Assembly: GCF_014212135.1 (NCBI RefSeq)
Contig: NZ_JACJVQ010000008.1
Location: 248,001-312,000, forward strand
Direction of reading: 5' to 3'
Origin: Cohnella thailandensis
GTDB lineage: Bacteria > Bacillota > Bacilli > Paenibacillales > Paenibacillaceae
DNA: 64,000 bases
The notes below the pieces were generated by a model that was not told the DNA's origin, searched no databases, and saw only the letters and a list, made by a program, of their open reading frames with translations. Each line of letters opens with the position of its first letter. Position 1 is the first letter of the stretch. A program made the translations under genes and the position numbers. Shown piece by piece: positions 34,012-42,310 of this stretch.

Positions 34012-35301
34012 ATGGAAGTCGCTCTGCATGATGGAAGTCTAATCGCCCTGGAGATCCAAGGGGACGGCCCCGCTATTTTGTTGCCGGTCAACCCTGCGCC
34101 GATCGAAGGCCAACAAGCGGAAGAGATGCGCCGCTGGGGAGCCGACCCCGCGCTGGGACGGAATCTGATCGACGGCCTTCGCGACCGCTATCGCGTCATC
34201 GCCTTCGATTACGAAGGACACGTTCAGCTGCATCCCAAGCCCGGTACCTTGACGCCGGACCATATCGCCGCCGACTTTCTAGCCATCGCCGATGCCGCTG
34301 GAGCCGAACGGTTCGCCTATTACGGCTATTCATGGCTTGCCCTGTCCGGATTGCAGCTTGCCATCCGAACCGACCGCCTTTCGGCGCTCGTCATGGGAGG
34401 CTACCCTCCTATCGGGGGACCGTACAAGGAGATGCTCGCCGTGACTTTGGCCGCGAACGAGATGGCGAAATCGATGGCAGGCGGCAAAACCGATAGTGAC
34501 GATATGGCAAACGGTCACGCGACGAAAAGCGAGGCGACAAGGCAAGCGACGGCAAGCAGTCTTGCCAAAAGCGTGGCTACAATCCAAGAGTCGGCAAGCA
34601 GCGCGGTTGCTGACAATGAACTCCAATCCGGCTGGAACGGCCCGGCGTCTCCTGCCCCCGCGAACCTGAGCGAAGGGGAGAAGCGCGATAGCGCAGCAAA
34701 CCTGAGCGAGTGGGAGAGGTACGACAGCGATGCGAAGTACCTGAGCGAAGGGGTGAAGCGCGATAGCGATGCAAACCTGAGCGGGTGGGAGAGGTACGAC
34801 AGCGATGCGAAGTACCTGAGCGAAGGGGTGAAGCGCGATAGCGATGCAAACCTGAGCGGGTGGGAGAGGCGCGATAGCGCTCAAAAGCCGGATGCTACCA
34901 TTAACGTCTCCCCTACGCCAGACTCCGAGCAGCCGCAAGCCTTCAGTTGGGACGATTACGATTGGTCGACCGTGGAGTTGCCAATGAATACCGCACAAAC
35001 GGAGCAATTCGTCACTCTCTACGAGCAGCTTCAAGCCTTCGACGACCGGACCGTCCAAGAACGTATCCGCTGCCCTCGACTTTGTTTTACCGGCTCCGTC
35101 GACCGAATTGAATACGGCGCAGGCTGGGGGGAAGTGACCGTGGACATCGTCGGTCCGCTCGTCCGGCACCGCGAAGAGCTCAAAGCCCACGGTTGGGACG
35201 TACGAGTCCTGGACGGACTCGACCATACTTCGGCCATGCAGGCGGCGAACGTCCTCCCCCTCCTCCGTCCTTGGCTGGACGCGCTCTCGCTTGAAGCTTG
35301 A
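34012..35301 (+). CDS. Alpha/beta hydrolase with a repeat-built insertion
   Basis: A 429-residue hydrolase. The N-terminal core ends with the nucleophile elbow YGYSWL (S107), and the C-terminal core has a likely acid in the TGSVDRIEYG segment and a His in LDGLDHTSAM. Between them, about residues 150-310, is a low-complexity stretch. It begins with a degenerate Ala/Ser/Thr/Lys segment and continues as six alternating 12/13-residue units (about 219-289), such as YLSEGVKRDSDA and NLSGWERYDSDA. Typical family members are about 270 residues, so the insertion accounts for the excess length. It replaces the lid region, which may alter or abolish activity. AAAAGGAGG precedes the ATG. Confidence 0.8.
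   Translation: MEVALHDGSLIALEIQGDGPAILLPVNPAPIEGQQAEEMRRWGADPALGRNLIDGLRDRYRVIAFDYEGHVQLHPKPGTLTPDHIAADFLAIADAAGAERFAYYGYSWLALSGLQLAIRTDRLSALVMGGYPPIGGPYKEMLAVTLAANEMAKSMAGGKTDSDDMANGHATKSEATRQATASSLAKSVATIQESASSAVADNELQSGWNGPASPAPANLSEGEKRDSAANLSEWERYDSDAKYLSEGVKRDSDANLSGWERYDSDAKYLSEGVKRDSDANLSGWERRDSAQKPDATINVSPTPDSEQPQAFSWDDYDWSTVELPMNTAQTEQFVTLYEQLQAFDDRTVQERIRCPRLCFTGSVDRIEYGAGWGEVTVDIVGPLVRHREELKAHGWDVRVLDGLDHTSAMQAANVLPLLRPWLDALSLEA
34666..34880 (+). repeat. Intragenic 75-bp tandem repeat (36/39-bp half-units) in the hydrolase gene
   Basis: CTGAGCG half-unit starts fall at 34666, 34702, 34741, 34777, 34816 and 34852, spaced 36 and 39 bp alternately. All spacings are multiples of three, so the frame is kept. 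The copies at 34741 and 34816 are nearly identical over 75 bp, which suggests recent expansion. Confidence 0.92.
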
Positions 35302-35437
35302 GTCACGACGTAACCGTAAGAACTGTGCTCGATTGGCAGCTAATTGAGTAGCCACGACTCATCTGGAGAACTCCATGCACCGAACAGAGACGAAGTTGAG
35401 TCACCACGACTCATCTGAGCAACTCTTGCTCCGAATA
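35298..35437. repeat. Degenerate ~52-bp repeat after the hydrolase gene
   Basis: TTGAGT starts at 35298, 35344 and 35396. The second and third copies share TTGAGT..CCACGACTCATCTG, holding a TGAGT/ACTCA inverted repeat, and a GAGNAACTC tail. The first copy overlaps the stop codon of the hydrolase. Confidence 0.7.
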
Positions 35438-35438
35438 C

Positions 35439-35466
35439 AAACAGGAGGCCGCGAGGCCTCCTGTTT
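35439..35466. terminator. Perfect bidirectional terminator hairpin
   Basis: 12-bp arms AAACAGGAGGCC (35439-35450) and GGCCTCCTGTTT (35455-35466) around a GCGA tetraloop, between the converging hydrolase and TelA genes. Confidence 0.88.
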
Positions 35467-35475
35467 CAACTTCCT

Positions 35476-36615
35476 TTACAAGCTCAACTGATGCCCCTTC
35501 TCCAACCGCTGGATCTGCTTTTCTCCGGTATCGGCCAGCTCGCGGAATTGGTTGATCGTGTCACGCATCTTCGGCAGCGCTTCGTGCTTGTAGGTGCTGA
35601 TCGATTCCAGCGCGTCGAGCACGTCGGTGAACGCCTGCTTCAGCGTATCGACCGAGATGCTCGTCTCGAGAGCCTGCTTGTGGATCGCCGCGCCTTGATC
35701 CTTCAGCATTCTCGACGTGCCGGCGATCAGCTCGTTCGTTGTCTGATTGAGCAGCTCGATCTTCTTCAGCACGATCCGCTGATTGTACAGCGCGCTCGCT
35801 ACCGTAACCGAGATCTTCAGCGCGGATACGGTGACGGTCTTGGCGCGATCCACCCCGCGGATGAGCTCCTTGTTGTTGCGCATGACGACTTCGATCGCCA
35901 TGATGCCCTGTTGGTTCACCACCAGCATCTGCTGCAGATCCATCACCCTCTGGCGCAGCGGAAACAGCACCTCTTCGGTAATGAAGCGAATCTTCTCCGG
36001 ATCCTCCCCGCGCGTACGGGCGGCGTCCACCTGGGCCTCGATCGATTCGTCCATCATCGTGCCGAGCTGGATTTCCTTCTGCAGCTTCTTCGTCAGCTCC
36101 CGAATCGCCTGCTGCTCCAGCTCGAGCGTCGTGTTGTCGTTCTTCAGCGTCGTCTTCCCCTTGTCGAGAGAGACGACGATGTCGGCGATGACCGAGTCCG
36201 CTTTCTCGAACTTGAGGAAGTAGGCCCGCAGCGGATTGAACAGCTTGCCGAGAAAACCTCGCTTCGCGAAATCGATCGCGCTCGGATCCAGATCCTTCAG
36301 CTGCGTGTGCAGCTCCGCGAGCCCCTTCGCGACCTGGCCGCCTTCGTCCCCCGACTTGGACAGGTTGCCGACCGTGACTTGCAGCAGCGCGTTCTTGTTC
36401 GAAGAGGACTTCATCGTGTTCAGGCCGAACGAGTCGATCGACTGTAGGATGTCTTTCCTCGTCTCCAACGAATCCAGATCGATCGCCATGATGGCGGCGA
36501 CGTTGGCGTCCGCCGTCTCCTTCAGCTTCGCAACCTCCTCCGGAACCGGCTTCACCTCCTGCTCGATTACCGCCTTAATCTCCTCCGGGCTTGACACTTC
36601 CATCGTGAATGCCAT
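35476..36615 (-). CDS. telA: TelA-family toxic-anion/membrane-stress protein
   Basis: A 379-residue, mostly helical cytoplasmic protein of the TelA (KlaA/YaaN) family, linked to tellurite and cell-envelope stress resistance. Recognisable parts include GLNTMKSSSNKN (about 66-77), the ILQSIDSFG segment and the late VTVSALKISVTVASALYNQRI stretch. The ATG at 36615 has GGAGGAGG 8 nt upstream; an ATG two codons earlier is too close to it. It is the third gene of an operon with a VWA/solute-binding protein and a membrane coiled-coil protein. Confidence 0.88.
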   Translation of the reverse strand: MAFTMEVSSPEEIKAVIEQEVKPVPEEVAKLKETADANVAAIMAIDLDSLETRKDILQSIDSFGLNTMKSSSNKNALLQVTVGNLSKSGDEGGQVAKGLAELHTQLKDLDPSAIDFAKRGFLGKLFNPLRAYFLKFEKADSVIADIVVSLDKGKTTLKNDNTTLELEQQAIRELTKKLQKEIQLGTMMDESIEAQVDAARTRGEDPEKIRFITEEVLFPLRQRVMDLQQMLVVNQQGIMAIEVVMRNNKELIRGVDRAKTVTVSALKISVTVASALYNQRIVLKKIELLNQTTNELIAGTSRMLKDQGAAIHKQALETSISVDTLKQAFTDVLDALESISTYKHEALPKMRDTINQFRELADTGEKQIQRLEKGHQLSL

Positions 36616-36647
36616 GGGCATCTCCTCCTCCGAATGGTTCGCCTCAT

Positions 36648-38333
36648 CTATACTTGAACGTTGAACAGGTTGCCTATCTTGTACACGACATCGTCCGTGT
36701 CCGCGTTGATGCTCGCCGCTTCGTTGATGCTGGAGATGCTCTGCAGCGCTTTGATGTTCGCGTTGTAGCCGATGGTGTAGATCGGAATCTTGTACGTCTC
36801 GATGAGACTCTTGATGTCGTCGAGCGAATAGCCCTGATTCGTCTCGCCGTCGCTCAGGACGAAGATGATGGGCTTGACGTCCTGATGCACGGCCAGCTCA
36901 TCCTGAAGCATCTTGAGCGCGACCACGATGCCGTCGAAGGTTGCCGTTCCTCCGCCCGCCTGCAGGCTGTTCACCGCTCCGACGAACATCGACTGCTGGT
37001 TCGTGTCGTACTTGGCGATCGGCAGGTTGATGGCCACGTCGTCCGAGTAAGAGACAAGGCCGATGCTGTTATCCTTGCCGAGATACTTCTGGCCCTTGAT
37101 CAGCGATTCCTTAAGACGGTTAAGCGGCTCGCCCGCCATGCTGCCGGACACGTCGGTAACGAACACCGCCGCGATGGACTTGTTGCCGTTCTTTTTCTCC
37201 TTCCAGATCTGCTGGGCGGAAGCGATCAGGCCGCCTTCCACGGGAGCCAGCTCCGATTGGTAATCCTCCAGCTCGTTGAACCCTTTCTCCTTGGCGAGCT
37301 TCTGGTACTTCTCTTGCGCCACGAATTCCGCGAACTTCTTGATAATGTCCTTCTTCTCTTGCGGCAGCTCGCCCAGAGCGTACAGCGGACTGTCATGACG
37401 AACCCCGAACGGAGTGAACACGTAGCCGTTCTTCAGGTCCGCCGCGTTGACGAACGTCTGGTATTCAAGCACGAAGGCGTCGAGGCTTCCGGACTTGGCG
37501 GCATCGCGCATCTGAATCGTCGTCGAAGCGATGAACGGCACGTTCGCCTGGAACTTCTCGAACCCTTGGACCGCCTTCTCGCCCAGAATGTCGGAGCTGT
37601 CGAACGTATCCAAGGCCGTTACGAGAAAATTCAATCCCGTGGAGCTGGCGAACGGATCGGTATAACCCATGGCGAGCTCATTGTTCGCGATCGCGTCGGT
37701 AACCGTCTTCACGTTCACCGCCCCGTACTTCTCGATGATCGCGTCGTACTTCGCCTTCGAGATGACGATTCCGGGAACGTTGCCCGCCAGCCGCTTGGCG
37801 ACCAGCTCGGTCTTGACTCCGCCGGCCTCGACCATCTGTCCCCACAGCTCGTTGGACGGAGTGAACGCGTCGGGAACGTACTTGCCGGACTTGATATAGT
37901 CCGCCGCCGTGCCGGAAGCGATGTTCCGCAGCTTCACGGATACCTTGCTGCCGTTCACCTCCGGCTGCTCCTTGTTGAATTCGGCCGCGACCTCTGTCAG
38001 CCATCCGTCGACCCCGGAGCCGCCCTTCTCCGTAGAGGAGAAAATCTCGACGTAATTCGGAGTCGTATTCTCCACCGTGATCGGGAACTTGGAGATGTCC
38101 GGGAGCGACTCTCCGATATCCGCCGGATCCAGGTCGATCTGTCCCTTGACCGGCGCTTCCGTCTTCACCGAGAGCTCCGAGTAAAGCCGGCTTAACCGCT
38201 TGCCCGCGTCCTCCGCCGAGACCTGCTTCTCGCTTTTCCCCCAGTTGGAGGTTACGTTCACCCCTACGTACACAAGACCGAACACGACAACCAATAAGAT
38301 AACGGATAAGAAGATTAGCTTGCCTTTGTTCAA
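36648..38333 (-). CDS. Membrane-anchored solute-binding-like protein with C-terminal VWA domain
   Basis: A 561-residue protein: an N-terminal membrane anchor (about 5-27), an extracellular substrate-binding-protein-like region (about 75-370; EIFSSTEKGGSGVDGWL, GSLDAFVLEYQTF) and a von Willebrand A domain (about 388-561) with an intact MIDAS DVSGSMAG (D394-x-S-x-S) and LSDGETNQG. It likely binds ligands or partners at the membrane in a metal-dependent way. It lies 32 bp before telA and 13 bp after the membrane-protein gene, so the three form one operon. Its function is not established. Confidence 0.82.
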   Translation of the reverse strand: MNKGKLIFLSVILLVVVFGLVYVGVNVTSNWGKSEKQVSAEDAGKRLSRLYSELSVKTEAPVKGQIDLDPADIGESLPDISKFPITVENTTPNYVEIFSSTEKGGSGVDGWLTEVAAEFNKEQPEVNGSKVSVKLRNIASGTAADYIKSGKYVPDAFTPSNELWGQMVEAGGVKTELVAKRLAGNVPGIVISKAKYDAIIEKYGAVNVKTVTDAIANNELAMGYTDPFASSTGLNFLVTALDTFDSSDILGEKAVQGFEKFQANVPFIASTTIQMRDAAKSGSLDAFVLEYQTFVNAADLKNGYVFTPFGVRHDSPLYALGELPQEKKDIIKKFAEFVAQEKYQKLAKEKGFNELEDYQSELAPVEGGLIASAQQIWKEKKNGNKSIAAVFVTDVSGSMAGEPLNRLKESLIKGQKYLGKDNSIGLVSYSDDVAINLPIAKYDTNQQSMFVGAVNSLQAGGGTATFDGIVVALKMLQDELAVHQDVKPIIFVLSDGETNQGYSLDDIKSLIETYKIPIYTIGYNANIKALQSISSINEAASINADTDDVVYKIGNLFNVQV

Positions 38334-38346
38334 CCTCTCTGCCCCC

Positions 38347-39075
38347 TTACTGCTTATAAAATTTAGTCTGCTTGATGAGAGTATCGATCTCCTGCATGCA
38401 GGCCATCTGCTCGATATCTCCCGCCTCGAAGCTGTCCAGCCTGGAGATCTCCAGCAGCAGCTTATCGAGCTTCAGAAGAATCTCCTCGTTCGTATCCAAG
38501 GAGCTCTTAACGAAGCCGAGATAGTCGTTGTACACGTTCGTCTTCTCCTGCAGCAGCTCCGGCGAGAAACGGGCCTGCTTCGGATTCTGAATTCTCTTAA
38601 GCTCCGATTCGTCGAACGCGCTGAGCCGGTTCAGAATGCTCCGGACGTTCAGGTAGAACACCTTCTCGACCTCTCCCGCGACGGAGGCGAACTTCTTGAA
38701 GCTCAGCTCCCCCGGGTCGAACCTCTGCGCCAGCACGTTCCGCAAAGTATCCGTCTTCTTCTGCATCCGTTCGATTTGCTCTTGGCCCAGACGGATATCG
38801 TCCTCCAGAACCTTCACCCTTCGATAACGGGACAGCGCCTCCTCGTAATCCTCGGGATCGATGAGCTGCTTGGGAGGAAGGACCGCAGGCGGCTTAAGCA
38901 GCCAGACATAGCCTCCCGTCACGAGAACCAATGCGCTCGCCAACAGCAAAGTGACCCCGACGGCCGCCGAGAGGGCGCTTCCGCCTAATTCCAAGCCCAC
39001 GAATCCGGGAGAGAAGATGACGACGTTCAGCACCGCCACGCCGATCGCGAGTCCGGCCAGCTTGATGATTTTCAT
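38347..39075 (-). CDS. Membrane protein with two helices and a long coiled coil (XpaC-like role)
   Basis: A 242-residue protein with hydrophobic helices near 5-27 and 34-60. The rest is a charged, helical cytoplasmic part (about 75-240) with heptad-like spacing (VKVLEDDIRLGQEQIERMQKK). It resembles in layout, and by linkage to telA, the XpaC-type 5-bromo-4-chloroindolyl phosphate hydrolysis family that pairs with YaaN in Bacillus. The match is by context and architecture, not by clear motifs. It is the first gene of the operon, with AGGGGAGA before the ATG. Confidence 0.65.
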   Translation of the reverse strand: MKIIKLAGLAIGVAVLNVVIFSPGFVGLELGGSALSAAVGVTLLLASALVLVTGGYVWLLKPPAVLPPKQLIDPEDYEEALSRYRRVKVLEDDIRLGQEQIERMQKKTDTLRNVLAQRFDPGELSFKKFASVAGEVEKVFYLNVRSILNRLSAFDESELKRIQNPKQARFSPELLQEKTNVYNDYLGFVKSSLDTNEEILLKLDKLLLEISRLDSFEAGDIEQMACMQEIDTLIKQTKFYKQ

Positions 39076-39422
39076 GGCGTCTCCCCTCCAAATGCAAGAT
39101 TTCCTCTCGTATTTATTCGACTTTTTCCACCATAATCCTATTAAAATTCCATTAATTTGTTGATGTATTATTTTATAGATTAGCTAGGGTGTTTATGTAC
39201 AAAATGGATAACGGTGGATTCTTATGAATGGATACGTTGGAGGAAGATTGAGGGTTGCAATTTCGGGCTTGGCCGCGGCGTTTTGTGATCGGGCACAGGT
39301 CGGGGGAGTCCTCGGAGGCACGCAAGCAAAAAAACCGTTACGGACTATAAATCGAAGGGGATCAAGGCTATTATTGATAAAATAAAGGGTTGAATAGTGT
39401 CAGAAAAGGAATGAGGTCGGCT
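39076..39422. other. Intergenic region between divergent operons, no gene seen
   Basis: An AT-rich stretch (39110-39240) that must hold the promoters for the TelA operon (leftward) and the chromate-transporter genes (rightward). I could not assign a convincing -35/-10 pair. No RNA gene or repeat is evident. Confidence 0.5.
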
Positions 39423-40022
39423 ATGGGTAGCAGCAAATACGGGGATTACGGGCAGTTGTTCTGGGCCATGTTCAAAACGGGCGTGCTGGGCTTCGGCGGC
39501 GGGCCGTCGGTTATTCCTCTGATCCGTCACGAGGCGGTTAAAACGTACAATTGGATCGACAACGACGAATTCGGCGAGATTCTTGCGCTGGCGAACGCCC
39601 TGCCCGGGCCGATCGCCACGAAGATGGCCGCCTATCTCGGTTACCGCAAAAGGGGAACGCTTGGCGCGACGGTGGCGGTGCTCTCGCACATTCTGCCTTC
39701 GGCTCTCGCGATGATCGCGCTCATGTCGGTCGTGCAATATTTAAGCGGCTCGCAGATCGTGCAAGGAATGATCGCGGGCGTCATTCCGGTCGTCGCGGTG
39801 ATGCTCGGCGTCATGGCTTACGAGTTCGGGGAGAAGGCGATCAAGGGGCTCGGCGCGAAGCTAGGCATCGTCCTGTTCGTCGCGGCGTTCGCGCTGCTGC
39901 AGCTGCTCGACGTTCACGACGCGATCGTCATCGCCCTGTTCCTGGCTTACGGCGCCTTTCATTTCAAGATCGTCCGCAAGCTGCGGGAACGCAAACAACC
40001 TAAAGAAACCAGCGGAGGCTGA
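39423..40022 (+). CDS. chrA: Chromate transporter ChrA, first half-size subunit
   Basis: A 199-residue membrane protein of the short-chain CHR family, which exports chromate as a pair of homologous half-proteins. Signature segments are GFGGGPSVIPLI (about 20-31) and LANALPGPIATKMAAY (about 56-71). About five to six helices. The ATG at 39423 follows GAGG; an ATG four codons earlier is possible. The second half gene starts 5 bp after this one ends. Confidence 0.88.
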   Translation: MGSSKYGDYGQLFWAMFKTGVLGFGGGPSVIPLIRHEAVKTYNWIDNDEFGEILALANALPGPIATKMAAYLGYRKRGTLGATVAVLSHILPSALAMIALMSVVQYLSGSQIVQGMIAGVIPVVAVMLGVMAYEFGEKAIKGLGAKLGIVLFVAAFALLQLLDVHDAIVIALFLAYGAFHFKIVRKLRERKQPKETSGG

Positions 40023-40027
40023 ACGAG

Positions 40028-40567
40028 ATGGATTGGTGGAACTTGATCGTCGGTTTTTTTATCGCGAACGTCCTCGGCTATGGCGGCGGCCCTGCCTCCA
40101 TTCCGCTTATGTACAACGAGATCGTGAACCATTACAAATGGCTGAACAATGAGGATTTCTCCAACATTCTGGCGCTAGGCAACTCGCTGCCCGGACCGAT
40201 CGCGACCAAGATCGCGGCGTTCGTCGGCTTCGACGTGTGGAGCTGGCCGGGCATGCTGCTCGCGCTCGCCGCGACTATCGTTCCTTCCGCGATCGCGCTG
40301 ATCGTTCTGCTCAAGCTGCTGCACAAGCATCGGCAATCCCCCGTCGTAAAAGGGATGTCGCTGCTCGTCCAGCCGGTCATCGCGGTCATGATGCTGCTGC
40401 TCACTTGGCAGATGGCCGATTCCTCGATCGGATCGTCGGGGATCTGGCACACGATCGGCATCGCGGCCGTCGCGTACTGGGCGATGGAGCGCAGGAAGAT
40501 CCATCCGGCTTTTGTCGTGTGCGCGGCGTTCATCTATGGGGGGCTTGTTTTGTCACACGTGGTTTAG
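40028..40567 (+). CDS. chrA: Chromate transporter ChrA, second half-size subunit
   Basis: A 179-residue paralogue of the preceding subunit, with GYGGGPASIPLM (about 17-28) and LGNSLPGPIATKIAAF (about 51-66). In characterised short-chain systems the two halves insert in opposite topology and are both needed. GGAGGCTGAACGAG precedes the ATG. The stop comes 4 bp before the converging acetyltransferase gene. Confidence 0.88.
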   Translation: MDWWNLIVGFFIANVLGYGGGPASIPLMYNEIVNHYKWLNNEDFSNILALGNSLPGPIATKIAAFVGFDVWSWPGMLLALAATIVPSAIALIVLLKLLHKHRQSPVVKGMSLLVQPVIAVMMLLLTWQMADSSIGSSGIWHTIGIAAVAYWAMERRKIHPAFVVCAAFIYGGLVLSHVV

Positions 40568-40571
40568 CCGT

Positions 40572-41129
40572 TTATCCCTCCATCGCCTCGTTTCGAAGAA
40601 CCATATGGATGTGGTCCTCCCACGCTCCGTTGATGTACAGGTACTTCCTCGCCAGTCCTTCCTGGTAAAAGCCCAGCTTCTCCACGACGGCCAGGGAGGC
40701 GGCGTTGCGCGGCATGATGTTCGCTTCGATCCGATGCAGCTTCAGTCCCTCGAACGCGTAGCGGATCACTTCCCGAAGCGCTTCCGTCATGTAACCCTTG
40801 TTGACTTCTTCATGATCGAGCCGGTAGCCGAGGTGGCAGGACAGGAACGCTCCGCGCACGATGTTGCTTAGGGAGATCGAACCGATCACGCGCTGCGGCT
40901 CTTCAGACTTGAAGATCCAAACCTTGAACATCTGTCCAAGCTCCTCGCTCTCGCGGTCGGCGGCGAGGAGCTTCTTGTGCGTTTTGACCGTGTAATACTC
41001 TTCGCTCCTTCGCGCCTCCCAGGGTTCCAGGAAGTCCCTGTTCCGCGCAAAATAATCCCGTACCTGCTCCGCGTGCGATTTGTCCAGCGTGCGCAGCCGC
41101 AATCGGGCCGTTCTAAGCTCAAAAGTCAT
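40572..41129 (-). CDS. GNAT acetyltransferase, RimJ/RimL type
   Basis: A 185-residue N-acetyltransferase. The acetyl-CoA loop region is near LGYRLDHEEVNKGYMTEALREV (about 100-121), followed by ANIMPRNAASLAVVEKLGF (about 137-155), the motif shared by ribosomal-protein and antibiotic/amino-acid acetylases. The ATG at 41129 has AGAGGAGAG upstream. It is 17 bp downstream of the pectinesterase gene and probably co-transcribed. The acceptor is unknown. Confidence 0.85.
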   Translation of the reverse strand: MTFELRTARLRLRTLDKSHAEQVRDYFARNRDFLEPWEARRSEEYYTVKTHKKLLAADRESEELGQMFKVWIFKSEEPQRVIGSISLSNIVRGAFLSCHLGYRLDHEEVNKGYMTEALREVIRYAFEGLKLHRIEANIMPRNAASLAVVEKLGFYQEGLARKYLYINGAWEDHIHMVLRNEAMEG

Positions 41130-41146
41130 GTCCGATCTCTCCTCTC

Positions 41147-42169
41147 TTAATCGGCTACATTCCATAAAGGGTTCCATCCGTCGGAGCCGGCCAGTACGAG
41201 GGAGGGAGAGAGAGTCTCCGCCGACTCCTTCGTCAACGCCGAGCTCCAGCTAACGCGCCCGTTCACCGATGCGGCGCCTGGCCCTTTATTAGCATATTCC
41301 GAGAAAACGACGCCGCCCGCTTCCCCTCGTCCGCTCCAGTCCTCCCACCCGGCCGGGTGGATGTGCTCGCCGAGCTCGCAGCGAATGAACGCGATCCTCG
41401 CGCGCTCGCGCCACGGCCTGCCAAGGTAGACCGTGCCGGGAGGAGTCTCTCCGGTCAGCCGGCACTCGAGGAAGACGTACCCGTACGCCGAATCGGCAGG
41501 CGTCGAAGCCGCCGTTATCCATCCGTACGTCCGCTCGCCCGCTTCCTTCGAAGGGTTCTCCCCGCCCTTGGAGCGAATCTCGCAGCGATAAAACACGGCC
41601 GTCGCCGAGCCGAAGATAAAATCGACATCCCCTTCGATATAGCAATCCTCGTAGTACTGCCTCGAAGGCCGAAGCGGCTTCCCCTCTCTCGGTCCGCCGA
41701 ACGTCGACCGGTCGAGCGGATTGGGAGGCAGCGGCCCCGTGAAGAGCGTGTCCTGCCAGCCGAGGAAGCGGCAGCGCCGGAACGTCGCCCGGTCGCCGTC
41801 CACGTAAGCGGCGATCGCTTGTCCGACCCGTTCTCCCGGCCCGGCGTCGTTCGCGAAGGTAATCCCTTCGCAGGCAACCCCGTCTCCGCCGATTAGAGCC
41901 GTATAGGAGTTGAACGTATGATAGAGTTCTCCGTCCGGGAACGTTTTCCTCGCGTGATCATCCCAGCGGATGAACGTCTTGTCCGCTCCCGCCCCGGTCA
42001 GAGTGACGTTCGGCCGATCGACGACCAGCTTCTCGCGGTACTCGCCTTCCTTCACGACGATGTCGACGCGCTCCTCGCTTGCCTGCGTAATCGAGTCGAC
42101 AGCCTCCTGTATCGTTACAAAGTCCCCGCTTCCATCCTTCGCCACGACGATTCGTTTGGCCCCGGTCAT
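41147..42169 (-). CDS. Pectinesterase without a signal peptide
   Basis: A 340-residue right-handed beta-helix protein. Active-site parts are GQAIAAYVDGDR (substrate Gln), CRFLGWQDTLF (acid Asp), YIEGDVDFIFG (nucleophile Asp) and YLGRPW (Arg). It would remove methyl esters from pectin fragments. No secretion signal is found from the ATG at 42169 (GGGGAGAGAAAGC ahead), so it should act in the cytoplasm on imported oligogalacturonides, as some bacterial enzymes do. An in-frame ATG at 42220 would not add a signal peptide. Confidence 0.88.
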   Translation of the reverse strand: MTGAKRIVVAKDGSGDFVTIQEAVDSITQASEERVDIVVKEGEYREKLVVDRPNVTLTGAGADKTFIRWDDHARKTFPDGELYHTFNSYTALIGGDGVACEGITFANDAGPGERVGQAIAAYVDGDRATFRRCRFLGWQDTLFTGPLPPNPLDRSTFGGPREGKPLRPSRQYYEDCYIEGDVDFIFGSATAVFYRCEIRSKGGENPSKEAGERTYGWITAASTPADSAYGYVFLECRLTGETPPGTVYLGRPWRERARIAFIRCELGEHIHPAGWEDWSGRGEAGGVVFSEYANKGPGAASVNGRVSWSSALTKESAETLSPSLVLAGSDGWNPLWNVAD

Positions 42170-42242
42170 GCTTTCTCTCCCCTTGCCCTTAGATGATATT
42201 CCAAATGAGCACGCTTCCAATTGTGTCTCAGTCTAACAAGCC

Positions 42243-42271
42243 TTCCGACCGAATGCAATACGGGCTATAAT
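42243..42271 (+). promoter_or_regulatory. Promoter of the guanine deaminase gene
   Basis: TTCCGA (42243-42248), 17 bp, perfect TATAAT (42266-42271). The start point would fall near 42278, which rules out the ATG there and favours the one at 42311. Confidence 0.65.
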
Positions 42272-42310
42272 AGCGATATGGCAGAAAATCTTACGCTAGA
42301 GGCGAGACGA

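Noticed and set aside
34330-35355. Leftward 341-codon frame opposite the hydrolase
   Set aside because: It is the antisense of the repeat-bearing hydrolase gene; the hydrolase has the catalytic motif, ribosome site and operon context.
42278-42310. Earlier ATG for guanine deaminase
   Set aside because: It coincides with the predicted transcription start downstream of TATAAT and lacks a ribosome site.
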